Below, one piece after another: positions 8,441 to 15,495 of a stretch of 15,495 nucleotides of DNA. The stretch comes from Martensiomyces pterosporus. Its lineage: Eukaryota > Kickxellomycota > Kickxellomycetes > Kickxellales > Kickxellaceae. Position 1 is the stretch's first letter, and each line of letters opens with the position of its first letter. The stretch spans positions 1 through 15,495 of the forward strand of contig MU604119.1 of the NCBI GenBank assembly GCA_025201845.1, in the 5' to 3' direction. Under the pieces are notes generated by a model, which saw only the letters and a program-made list of their open reading frames with translations, was not told the DNA's origin and ran no database searches. A program made the position numbers and the translations under genes.

Positions 8441-8491
8441 GGGAAATAGTGGAGATTTCCCATGATTTCAAGGACGTATGCGGAAATTTCC
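8441..8491. repeat. Paired GGAAAT inverted repeats upstream of gene C
   Basis: GGGAAAT (8441-8447) faces ATTTCCC (8455-8461) with a seven-base spacer, and 20 bases on lies the perfect 10-base palindrome GGAAATTTCC (8482-8491). The nine-mer TGCGGAAAT at 8479-8487 recurs at 8570-8578 and 5213-5221, inside both inverted-repeat blocks. Likely protein-binding sites. Confidence 0.5.
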
Positions 8492-8568
8492 CTCCACCTG
8501 AGGGCGACTTTGGAGCGAGCGGCTGCGTTTGCCAAGATCCAACTCAGGTTCTTGCATGTTCAAGGGAG

Positions 8569-8647
8569 GTGCGGAAATACCAAGAACACAAAGGGAGGCA
8601 TATTCATGCAGGCATGGGGTTCTTGGTATACAGGCCGGCAAAGAGAG
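8569..8647. repeat. Inverted-repeat promoter block, copy 2 (upstream of gene C)
   Basis: Contains the perfect 11-base inverted repeat ATACCAAGAAC (8577-8587) and GTTCTTGGTAT (8619-8629) with a 31-base spacer. It shares the first 17 bases (GTGCGGAAATACCAAGA), the central CATGCAG (8605-8611) and the terminal GCAAAG-N-GAG with the block at 5212-5287. The left edge is 422 bases upstream of the gene C start codon, against 434 for gene A. Confidence 0.7.
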
Positions 8648-8788
8648 GGAGTGTTTTCTTCATTTTTCGTTTTGGCTAATAAACATGGATTTCTCATGCG
8701 TCAAATATCTGTATTGTCACATTGCTGAGCAGACGCGTGTAAGCGTGTTGTCGTGGCTCTGCCCGTTAGTGAGCGGCGCTGCTAAAGC

Positions 8789-8808
8789 ATGCCAAGAACA
8801 AGCCAAGA
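8789..8808. repeat. Shared 20-base CCAAGAAC element, copy 2
   Basis: Identical to 7059-7078 over 20 bases. Here the second core is the full CCAAGAAC, so two perfect direct CCAAGAAC repeats sit 10 bases apart (8792 and 8802). It lies 642 bases upstream of gene C and about 515 bases upstream of the protease-like gene, so it could serve either, though copy 1 points to the RTA1-like array. Confidence 0.6.
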
Positions 8809-8810
8809 AC

Positions 8811-9322
8811 GCTATTTAACTTCACCGCCAGCGGCCACATATTTTGCATCAATGCAGCATGGGCGGTGAGTCTACCTCGTGTCTGTATGGCGTGTGGTGG
8901 TGATGGTCTGGCGCCGCTAGATTATCTCGAGCACCGCGTTTATCCTGGCAGGTGGCATGCTCCATTGCAGAGATACTTGTGTAAGAAGGCAGCCTGTGTG
9001 TGCAATCAGATGCGTGGTTAATTTATCTAGCGGCAGGCGAAGAATCAAGACCGCCGCTGCCTGGTTCCCCGCCGCACACCCAGCTGTGGCGCTACGCACA
9101 GCAGCTTGGTACAAGGGAATTACCTGTTATGCAAGACGAAAGAAATCAAATGTGCCAGCAGGGATAAATATAGCATCAGCGCAATTATCTAGCAGCACAC
9201 GACAGTGCTCCATACATGGTTTCACAGCCTGCCATGGATGCTTCCATCGCTTCCCCCACTTTCCTCTGCTTCATACACACTGCTGTTACTGGAAACTACA
9301 CGTTCTAATACCTTAGCTAAGC
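8811..9322. promoter_or_regulatory. Upstream region of the protease-like gene
   Basis: No credible gene; a 119-codon plus-strand frame here lacks domain character. It holds three TTATCT sites (8922-8927, 9023-9028, 9185-9190), which read AGATAA on the minus strand and fit GATA-factor sites. A TATA-like GATAAATATA lies at 9163-9172, about 150 bases before the 9323 start codon. Near 9302-9321, TTCTAATACCTTAG resembles a branch point and 3' splice site, so an upstream exon with a signal peptide may exist, but I cannot define its donor. Confidence 0.45.
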
Positions 9323-10567
9323 ATGCATGCTGTGAGTCTACGCTCTTTGACCAAGCGCGTCGTCGGCGGCACCCAGGCGTCAGACAGTGACTACCCCTTC
9401 GCCGTGTTCATCTCCGCACCCCAGGTCAACGGCGGCGGCACCTGCGGCGGCGCCATCCTCACTGAGGATTTCATCGTGACCTCTGCCACCTGCATAACCA
9501 ACACCACGTCTGGCGCACAGTCCCCCGCGAGTGACATCCACCTGGGCTATGGCAGCGTCAGACGGGGCGCCCAGACGCTGGCCACAGTCACCAGCGTCTT
9601 TGTGCCAAAGACCTACAGCCCATCGACATTCCTGGACGACATCGCGCTGCTCAAGGTCTCGCCCAAGCTGGATTTCTCGGACACAGTCAACCGCATTGCG
9701 CTGTACATAGGCAACATCCAGGCCAACGACACCTATGTGACGATGGGCTGGGGATCCACGAAAAACACAGACGACTCGGGCGCCAGCGAGCAGCTGATCG
9801 CGGCGAATGTGACGATTGGCACTGACCAGCGGTGCCAGGGCCTCGACGCGTACCAGGGCTCGAACGGCCGCCTGCTGTGCACCGACAGCCAGAAGTCAAG
9901 CGGGAGGACCGGGTGCTTTGGCGACGGGGGCAACCCCCTGGTGGTCTACACGGACGAAATGGTGTGGCGGCTGGTGGGCATCTCGTCCACTCTGTACACG
10001 GACAGCGGCAACTACTCGTCCTGCACCAGCAACGACGCGCTGTTCTACCACACACATGTCAGCCAGTACATGTCGTTCCTCACGGCGAGCACGGGGTACT
10101 CGGCCAGCGACCTCACGGATCCGGGCACATCGCCGGGCGCTCGGTCCACCAGCAAGCTGAGCAAGGGCGCGATTGCGGGGATCGTGGTCGGCGGGCTGGT
10201 GCTCCTGGTGCTAGTTGTTCTCCTGGGCGTGTTCGTCTACAGGTACAGGAAGCAGCAGGAGGAGCGGAGGCGCAACGAGCACATATACCAGATGGGGCTC
10301 AAGCAGCTAGCCGAGGAGCTGGGCGGCACGTACGAGCCACCGCGCATGTCGAAAGAACCCAGCGTGCTGGAGAACCCGCACAAGCTGTCGTTCAGCGAGG
10401 GGACGCTTGGCGGCACGACCGAGCTGACAATGGACACCCTGGTTAAATCGAAGCGGCAGCTGGACGGGCAGCTGCCACACGTGGTGGAGTCCATCCTGCC
10501 AAACCGGGAGGGCAAGGCGTCGGACCACTACCCGCTGCTCCAGGAGTTTAGACAGCCCAGCCGATAG
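9323..10567 (+). CDS. Membrane-anchored chymotrypsin-fold pseudoprotease
   Basis: Family S1 (trypsin-like) domain, residues about 12-255 of 414. It starts with an activation-like KR|VVGG, keeps six cysteines in the family spacing (C41-C57, C171-C186, C198-C234) and the catalytic Asp106 (DDIALLKV). The TAAHC motif is TSATC (53-57), so catalytic His is Thr56, and GDSGGP is GDGGNP (200-205), so catalytic Ser is Gly202. It therefore should not hydrolyse peptides. Position 189 is Thr196, not the Asp of trypsin. A Ser/Gly/Thr-rich stalk leads to a membrane helix (about 283-306), then RYRKQQEERRR and a cytoplasmic tail of about 105 residues ending DHYPLLQEFRQPSR. No signal peptide follows the Met at 9323 and an in-frame stop lies at 9314-9316, so the true N-terminus may be on an upstream exon. 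Probable role is binding or sensing at the cell surface. Confidence 0.85.
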   Translation: MHAVSLRSLTKRVVGGTQASDSDYPFAVFISAPQVNGGGTCGGAILTEDFIVTSATCITNTTSGAQSPASDIHLGYGSVRRGAQTLATVTSVFVPKTYSPSTFLDDIALLKVSPKLDFSDTVNRIALYIGNIQANDTYVTMGWGSTKNTDDSGASEQLIAANVTIGTDQRCQGLDAYQGSNGRLLCTDSQKSSGRTGCFGDGGNPLVVYTDEMVWRLVGISSTLYTDSGNYSSCTSNDALFYHTHVSQYMSFLTASTGYSASDLTDPGTSPGARSTSKLSKGAIAGIVVGGLVLLVLVVLLGVFVYRYRKQQEERRRNEHIYQMGLKQLAEELGGTYEPPRMSKEPSVLENPHKLSFSEGTLGGTTELTMDTLVKSKRQLDGQLPHVVESILPNREGKASDHYPLLQEFRQPSR

Positions 10568-10603
10568 ATGCTTGCACAAAGCATGGTATATTTGAGCTCA
10601 AAG

Positions 10604-10624
10604 TGAGAAATGAGAAATGAGAAA
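10604..10624. repeat. TGAGAAA x3 short tandem repeat
   Basis: Three perfect seven-base units in the 110-base gap between the convergent stop codons of the protease-like gene and transketolase. No AATAAA is seen for either gene in this gap. The repeat lies in the 3' untranslated region of one or both. Confidence 0.7.
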
Positions 10625-10677
10625 TGAAACCATTGGAGGTAGGAAAAGATGAGGCGGAACGAAGCCGCGAACAGCTC

Positions 10678-13170
10678 TTAGAAGTCCAGGTCAAGAGTGG
10701 GGACGGCGTGGCTCTTGTAGTACTCGACAACCTTCAGGGCCTTCTGCGAGATGACCTCGGGGGTGAGGCCGAACTTCTCGTACAGCTGCTGGTACGGGCC
10801 AGATGCGCCAAAGGTGTCGATGCCAATGGGGTGGTGGACATACTTGTGCCATCCAAAGGTGGAGAGCGCCTCGACGCTGACCGAGGGCACGCCGGGGGTC
10901 AGAACCTCGTGGCGGTAGGGCTCGGGCTGCTCGTTGAAGAGCTCGAGGCAGGGCATCGACACAACCTTGACAGTGAGTCCCTCCTTCTCCGCAAGGAGCT
11001 TCGCAGCGCCAACGGCGATGGAGGTCTCGGATCCAGTGCCCACGATGAGGAGGTCGGGCGTGCTTGCGGATCCGTACGTCTTGAGGTGGTAGCCACCCTT
11101 CAGGGTGTTCTCGACGGACGAGCCCTCGAGGTGGGGCAGGTTCTGGCGCGTGAGCGAGAGCACCGAGGGGCGGGTGGCGTGGGTAAGAGCGGCGTAGTAC
11201 GCACCCGACACCTCGTTACCGTCGGCAGGGCGGAAGTTGAGGTAGTTGGGGGTTGCGCGGAGCATGGCGAAGGTCTCGATGGGCTGGTGGGTGGGTCCGT
11301 CCTCGCCCAGGCCGATCGAGTCGTGCGTCATGATGTAGAGCACGCGGAACTCGGAGAGGGCCGAGAGGCGGGACGCGCCGGCGGCGTACGAGATGAAGTT
11401 GAGGAAGGTCGACGCGAACGGGATATTGGCGCCATAGGCAGCAATGCCGTTGGAGATCGCAGCCATGCCGTGCTCGCGCACGCCAAAGCGCAGGTAGCGG
11501 CCGGCGTAGCTGCCCAGGTTGGTCGACTCGGGCTGGAAGTCCTCAGCACCCTTCCAGCGGGTGAGGTTGGAGCCGGTGAGATCAGCCGAGCCGCCGATCA
11601 GCTCGGGCAGAATGGGGGCGATGGCGTTGATCACGCCCTCCGACAGCTTGCGCGTGGCAACGGGCTTGTCCTCGGGGGTGAAGCGGGGCAGAGCGCTCTC
11701 CCAGTTCTCGGGAAGGCGGCCCTCGATGCGGCGGACGAGATCTGCGTGCAGGTCGGGGTACTCCTGGGCGTACTTGACCAGCAGCTGGTTCCACTCCTCC
11801 TCGAGCTGGGCGCCGTGGGCCGCGCGCTCGGCGTAGAACTTGGTGACGGCATCGGGAACAACAAACGACTCCTCGGGGTTGAAGCCGAAGCGGCTCTTGA
11901 CCGCAGCCAGGCCCTCAGCGCCCAGCGGTGCGCCGTGCACTCCGGCGGTGCCGGCCTTTGCGGCTCCAAAGCCAATGGTGGTGGTGACCTTGATGATGGT
12001 GGGCTTGTCCTTGACGTGCGCCGTGCACTCCGGCGGTGCCGGCCTTTGCGGCTCCAAAGCCAATGGTGGTGGTGACCTTGATGATGGTGGGCTTGTCCTT
12101 GACTGCCTTGGCTGCCTCAATGGCGCGCGTGAGTCCCTCGAGGTCGTTGTCGCCGTCGGCAACCTCCAGCGTGTGCCAGCCGTAGGCCTCGTAGCGCTTC
12201 AGAACATCCTCGGTGAAGCCCAGCTTGGTCGAGCCGTCGATCTGGATGCCGTTCGAATCGTACAGGACGATCAGGTTGCCGAGCTCGAGATGCCTAGAAA
12301 TATTTAAAAATAACAGGATGCGAGAATTAGGAAGCCGCGCTCACCGTGTGTGCATGTGCAAAGGGGCGGCAGGAAGGTGCACCAAGCGATTGGCTGGTAA
12401 TCAGCGAGAGATGCACCGTAGGGTGCTGATACCGCAACCAGAGGACAGCGGCCCAATGGGAAGCGGGCACACACCACGCCGCACAGCCGCAATGCATGGT
12501 AGGCATGAAGATCACACACAGCAAGGGAGCCAGCCGGGGACAGGTTCACTCCTTCCGCTTGGGGCGGGGGGGAGCCATCAAGAAAGCCAGTGGCGGCGGC
12601 AGCAGCAGATGAGTAATTAAGGCGGCACAGGCAGGGGGTCGCGTGTACTTACCCGGCAAGAGAGCTGGCCTCAGACGCAACGCCCTCCTGGAGGCATCCG
12701 TCGCCGGCAATAGCGTAGACGGTGTTGTCAATAACAGGGAACCCAGGCTTGTTGAAGGTGGCCGCCAGGTGGCGCTCGGCAATGGCCAGGCCAACGGCGT
12801 TCGAGATGCCCTGGCCAAGGGGCCCGGTGGTCACCTCGATGCCGTCGGTGTGGGTGTTCTCGGGGTGGCCGGGCGTCTTGGAGCCGAGCTGGCGGAAGTT
12901 CTTCAGATCGTCCAGGCTGAGCTTGTATCCCATCAGGTGCAGGAGCACGTAGTGCAGGGCGCACCCGTGGCCGTTCGACAGCACGAAGCGATCGCGGTTG
13001 AGCCACTTGCTGTGCCTGGGGTTGGCGTTGATGAACCGGGTGAACAGGACGTGCGCCATGGGTGCGCAGCCCATGGGGGCGCCGGGGTGGCCCGAGTTGG
13101 CGGCCTGGACCATGTCGGCGGCGACAACACGGATCGTGTCGATGGAAAGCTGGTCAGTGTTGGCGGACAT
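10678..13170 (-). CDS. TKL1: Transketolase, interrupted by an 88-base tandem duplication
   Basis: Transfers two-carbon ketol units in the non-oxidative pentose phosphate pathway using thiamine diphosphate (ThDP). Segments 12653-13170, 12077-12293 and 10678-11988 join to 681 residues, the usual fungal length. ThDP and substrate residues: His28, His68, His102, GDG 156-158 with Glu162, Asn187, His263, Glu417 (FGVREHGM) and His479. Most match yeast Tkl1 numbering within two. Intron 1 (12294-12652) has GTAAGT and CTAG ends and restores LAG-HLELGNL. The second gap (11989-12076) is needed because an 88-base unit is repeated; without removing it, translation shifts frame and stops at 11915-11917 after about 298 residues, losing the middle and C-terminal domains. 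So either this is a new intron, the allele is broken, or the assembly is wrong. The start at 13170 is the first ATG after a TATA box. Confidence 0.93.
11928..12103. repeat. Perfect 88-base tandem duplication inside transketolase
   Basis: Bases 11928-12015 and 12016-12103 are identical at all 88 positions. The unit encodes [20 protein letters not shown] through GVHGA in the correct frame in either copy alone, but not across both because 88 is not a multiple of three. No flanking homology extends the repeat. Zero divergence means it is recent or an artefact. Confidence 0.95.
11989..12076 (-). other. Candidate newborn intron created by the duplication
   Basis: The unit contains CATCAAG|GTCACC on the minus strand, its only AGGT. 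Splicing from GT in the first copy to AG in the second removes exactly 88 bases at phase 0 and places His263 at the yeast position. The donor GTCACC is weak, the interior is GC-rich, and no CTAAC-type branch site or pyrimidine tract is visible, so use of these sites is a prediction only. Confidence 0.45.
12294..12652 (-). other. Intron 1 of transketolase
   Basis: A 359-base intron with donor GG|GTAAGTAC and acceptor TTTCTAG|GCATCTC. A CTAAT branch-like string and an AT-rich run precede the acceptor. It is longer than the 94-base intron of the PP4R1-like gene. It contains inverted and direct CCAAT strings (near 12391 and 12453) and another donor-like GGTGAGC. I see no gene in it. Confidence 0.9.
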
Positions 13171-13339
13171 CCTTTACCTTTCAGCGAGTGGAGCAAAAAA
13201 AAATATGTATTGTGAGTTGGCGTGTGGAGAGTTTGAGAGCGGAAGAGAGAAAAAGTTTGGTGTGCCTGAAGATAGCCTGCCTGCTTGCTTGCTGCTGTTA
13301 CTGTGTTTTTCGCCGTGCAAGGAGGCGTTCTGCAGCGAT

Positions 13340-13347
13340 CTTTTATA
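13340..13347 (-). promoter_or_regulatory. TATA box of transketolase
   Basis: The minus strand reads TATAAAAG, 170 bases upstream of the start codon, with no ATG between. Confidence 0.7.
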
Positions 13348-13392
13348 GCCAGCCTCATTCGCTCCCCACGCCATCCCCTTATCCTGGCTGAT

Positions 13393-13397
13393 CCAAT
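13393..13397 (+). promoter_or_regulatory. CCAAT box upstream of transketolase
   Basis: CCAAT on the plus strand (inverted relative to the gene), about 46 bases upstream of the TATA box. That is a usual place for a CCAAT-binding-complex site in fungal promoters. Confidence 0.4.
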
Positions 13398-13832
13398 AGG
13401 CGTCCGGTGATTTCAAATTCGATTAGTAATACCCGACACGCACTGGCGCTTTCCGCTGTCTGTGCTGTGTGAGTGGCGGCAGAGCTCCTTCACGCCTTTT
13501 TTTTGTTTGGCTGCTGCGCTTCCTTTTCCTTTTTTATTTTAAATAATGTGCTTACGCGCGCCGCTACATTCCAAATGCTGACACACAGGCGCCTGCCGCT
13601 TCCTCCGCGCACGCAGCATGCCCTCAGCTCTGGCAGCAACAGCGGCAAACACCACTGCACCCTATCCCCAGCACGCATAAGCTACTCAGCCGCTGCTAGA
13701 TGCAGGGTCGGGCTACTTGTCGATAAACAGCATGTCGGCACCAGTCTTGGCCCACTGCGCAAGACTGGCCGGGCAAAAGCCGCATTGTTGGAGGCTGCGC
13801 AGGTATCTACGTGAGCACCAGGGATCTTGCCA

Positions 13833-15495
13833 TTACACCGACGACAGCGGCACAACTTTGGCCCTGGACAGTCCCTGGTTCATGTGTGGCGACTTTGACA
13901 CATCTCTGGTCAGGACATAGAGCAGATCTTGAACATACTTCTCGTCGAACCTTCGGTCCACTTTCAGGGTCATCACCTCAAGTCCAGGGGCGTGCAGAGC
14001 CAGCTTGACCGCATACGGTGTCGTGTAGTATTGGGGCTGCCTTGGGGTGCCCACACGGCAAGTGAAACGACGCAGCGAGCAGCTCACAGGCGAGTAGCCC
14101 CCTCGAGACAGCTGGAGCGCATCATCTGCCTCACCGCCACTCCTCTGGTAGCAATAGTAGCCGACATCGAGCACCAAGTCGACAAGGTGCTTCAGCTTGC
14201 CGAGTAGCCGAAGCAGCGAAGTGAAATCAACCTCCGCCCCAAGGTACAGCGAGCGCAGTTTGGCGCATCCGATCACGGACGGCACCTTGAAGATGTCATG
14301 CTTCACATCCGATAAAAATGTCATGTACTGTATGTTGGTTTTCGCGTGTAGCAGGCTGGTGAATGCCACCTTGTAGCGCTCCACAGACCCGCGTTCCGCT
14401 GGCCATTCATTTCCTATATGTGCAGAAAACTCGACCGTCTCCAGATTCTCGAACAGCTCGGCGTCAAAGTCGTAGTACACGTACTTGTTCCTCACGTGGA
14501 GCGACAGCAGACTGCTGTGGCACTGGACGCGAGAGATGAAATCGGGAAAGTCGTACAGCATGTCGTCACACCGCAAGGTGAGCAGGGATGGGAACAGAGG
14601 CTTGCGGAAACGCAGTTTCTCACAATCATGTTTAATTTTCCATACAGACTTTTTTTTCGCCGCGTCCTTGTCTCCCTCGTCCGGGTTCCAAAACTCCGAG
14701 CACGCAAAGATAACATTCAGGTACTTGAGCCTCGCGAACACCACGGTCCGTCTTTTCGGGTGGTCGTAGAATGATTCCCATATATTCTCAGGGTTGACGA
14801 CGTAGAGCGTGAGATTGACCAATGTGGGAGCGAAGAGCGGTGGCAGGTAGCAGGCATCGACAATCTGGCTGTAGCCCCCCAGCGCAAGCGACGTGAGCTG
14901 GGTCAAGAATGACGCTGAGGGTGGGCTAAAGTTGGGTGGCGCAATGCCTGGACTACAGTTGTCAGTAGCAGAGGATGCTTGGCGCAGCACAGGAAGCTCT
15001 TCGTCGAGCTGCTTAATAACGTAAGAAAAGTCATCCAATTCCCCATATTCCACGCCTTCGTACTCGTAGCTGAATGAGTATGAGCGCAGCTCTGGCCACT
15101 TTTCCGCACACCCAGCGTCCATGTCGTCCCGCACGGCCCTGACCACGGTGCCTGGGTCGGTGAAGTCGTCCATAAACAATGCCACTCGCTGCACGTGTTT
15201 TGCGCACCCTGCTGAAATAGCAAGAAAGGCGTTGTGGCGGCTCTGGATTTTTGGCTTTGGTAGGTCATAGATCCCCACTTCGGCTAGTTCCATATATTCT
15301 TCATGAGCGTCATCGACGTCATACTCGTCGACGGTTGGAAACTTGAATATCAGATCCCTGTATAGCATAGGTAGCAGGCGCTGACGCAGCCTGGTGTTGA
15401 CACTCGCTACTGGCAGCAGCTTGCGAAACATACACTTGCTGCGTTCCTCATAGAGCCGCTTAACGACCAAAAGCAGAATATCAGCAGGTAGTTCG
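13833..15495 (-). CDS. F-box-like protein with leucine-rich C-terminal region, 5' end cut by window edge
   Basis: Open from the window edge to TAA at 13833, at least 553 residues. The first visible residues are ELPADILLLVVKRLYEERSK, then LLPVASVNTRLRQRLLPMLYRDLIF, the LPxDIL...ASVNxxLRxxxLPxLYRxL pattern of an F-box, which binds Skp1 in SCF ubiquitin ligases. Probably only a few N-terminal residues are missing. The rest holds irregular leucine-rich stretches of the kind used for substrate binding: FLTQLTSLALGGY, APTLVNLTLYVV, FPSLLTLRCDDML, HSSLLSLHVRN, CAKLRSLYLGAEVDFTSLLRL, GLEVMTLKV. A basic insert DAAKKKSVWKIK lies mid-protein. Such F-box proteins are greatly expanded in some early-diverging fungi. 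No intron is evident in the visible part. The target is unknown. Confidence 0.75.
   Translation of the reverse strand, partial: ELPADILLLVVKRLYEERSKCMFRKLLPVASVNTRLRQRLLPMLYRDLIFKFPTVDEYDVDDAHEEYMELAEVGIYDLPKPKIQSRHNAFLAISAGCAKHVQRVALFMDDFTDPGTVVRAVRDDMDAGCAEKWPELRSYSFSYEYEGVEYGELDDFSYVIKQLDEELPVLRQASSATDNCSPGIAPPNFSPPSASFLTQLTSLALGGYSQIVDACYLPPLFAPTLVNLTLYVVNPENIWESFYDHPKRRTVVFARLKYLNVIFACSEFWNPDEGDKDAAKKKSVWKIKHDCEKLRFRKPLFPSLLTLRCDDMLYDFPDFISRVQCHSSLLSLHVRNKYVYYDFDAELFENLETVEFSAHIGNEWPAERGSVERYKVAFTSLLHAKTNIQYMTFLSDVKHDIFKVPSVIGCAKLRSLYLGAEVDFTSLLRLLGKLKHLVDLVLDVGYYCYQRSGGEADDALQLSRGGYSPVSCSLRRFTCRVGTPRQPQYYTTPYAVKLALHAPGLEVMTLKVDRRFDEKYVQDLLYVLTRDVSKSPHMNQGLSRAKVVPLSSV

Larger units (their letters stand above)
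13171..13832. promoter_or_regulatory. Transketolase promoter and F-box gene 3' flank
   Basis: No credible gene. The transketolase leader (13171-13339) is free of ATG and has a run of nine T just upstream of the start context on the minus strand. The TATA box and CCAAT box are listed separately. Farther out, a T-rich stretch on the plus strand (about 13497-13540) includes tttatt at 13533-13538, AATAAA on the minus strand, a possible poly(A) signal for the F-box gene about 295 bases past its stop. The part between 13550 and 13832 shows nothing I can name. Confidence 0.5.

Noticed and set aside
8203..8679. 158-codon plus-strand frame upstream of gene C
   Set aside because: Runs through the TATA box and regulatory repeats of gene C; composition does not look coding.
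8957..9316. 119-codon plus-strand frame before the pseudoprotease
   Set aside because: No domain or signal; it spans GATA-like sites and the TATA-like box. It could overlap a real upstream exon, but not in this form.
9285..9316. 32-base intron joining an upstream ATG (9216) to the pseudoprotease
   Set aside because: In frame, but shorter than usual fungal introns, with a poor donor (GTTACT) and a weak signal peptide; kept only as a hypothesis.
10624..12075. 483-codon plus-strand open frame antisense to transketolase
   Set aside because: It mirrors the codon phase of a strongly biased, GC-rich gene; its protein is low-complexity Val/Gly/Glu/Arg text with no family resemblance, whereas the minus strand is unmistakable transketolase.
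12643..13215. 190-codon plus-strand frame opposite transketolase exon 1
   Set aside because: Shadow of the true exon on the minus strand.

Overview
This is a gene-dense stretch of a fungal nuclear genome. Evidence: split genes with GT-AG introns, TATA boxes about 115-170 bases upstream of start codons, CT-rich leaders, and fungal families (RTA1-like membrane proteins, secreted RNase T2, chymotrypsin-fold proteins ending in a membrane anchor, an F-box protein beginning ELPADILLLVVKRL). The mix of expanded F-box proteins and trypsin-like proteins suggests an early-diverging lineage such as Kickxellales (Coemansia-like). That placement is inference, not shown.

Layout. Bases 1-2406 (-) hold the 5' part of a large HEAT-repeat gene resembling protein phosphatase 4 regulatory subunit 1, with a seven-base coding first exon. 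A divergent promoter (2407-3013) separates it from a secreted RNase T2 (3014-3883, +). Then comes an array of three intronless RTA1-like seven-helix membrane protein genes, all on the minus strand (A 3969-4778, B 5556-6383, C 7338-8147), each with its own TATA box. Their promoters share sequence modules: a block of about 76-79 bases with a perfect inverted repeat upstream of A and C, and a 20-base CCAAGAAC-type element upstream of B and C. A single-pass membrane protein with a chymotrypsin fold follows (9323-10567, +). It keeps all three family disulfides but has lost the catalytic His and Ser. Convergent to it lies a transketolase gene (10678-13170, -). The window ends inside an F-box-like gene (13833-15495, -).

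Main discoveries. (1) The transketolase gene carries a perfect 88-base tandem duplication (11928-12015 and 12016-12103) that breaks the frame if translated directly. The unit contains AG|GT, so splicing from the GT of one copy to the AG of the next would remove exactly 88 bases and restore a 681-residue enzyme whose catalytic residues fall at yeast-like positions. This is the pattern expected of a very young intron made by tandem duplication, or else a recent loss-of-function lesion or an assembly error. (2) The serine-protease-like protein is a membrane-anchored pseudoenzyme. (3) The RTA1-like array has repeated, architecture-conserving promoter elements, suggesting co-regulation by an uncharacterised factor.

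The genes do not form one pathway. The RTA1-like trio is the only evident functional cluster, probably membrane-lipid or stress related. The others are housekeeping (transketolase, PP4 regulator), secreted (RNase T2) or regulatory (F-box).
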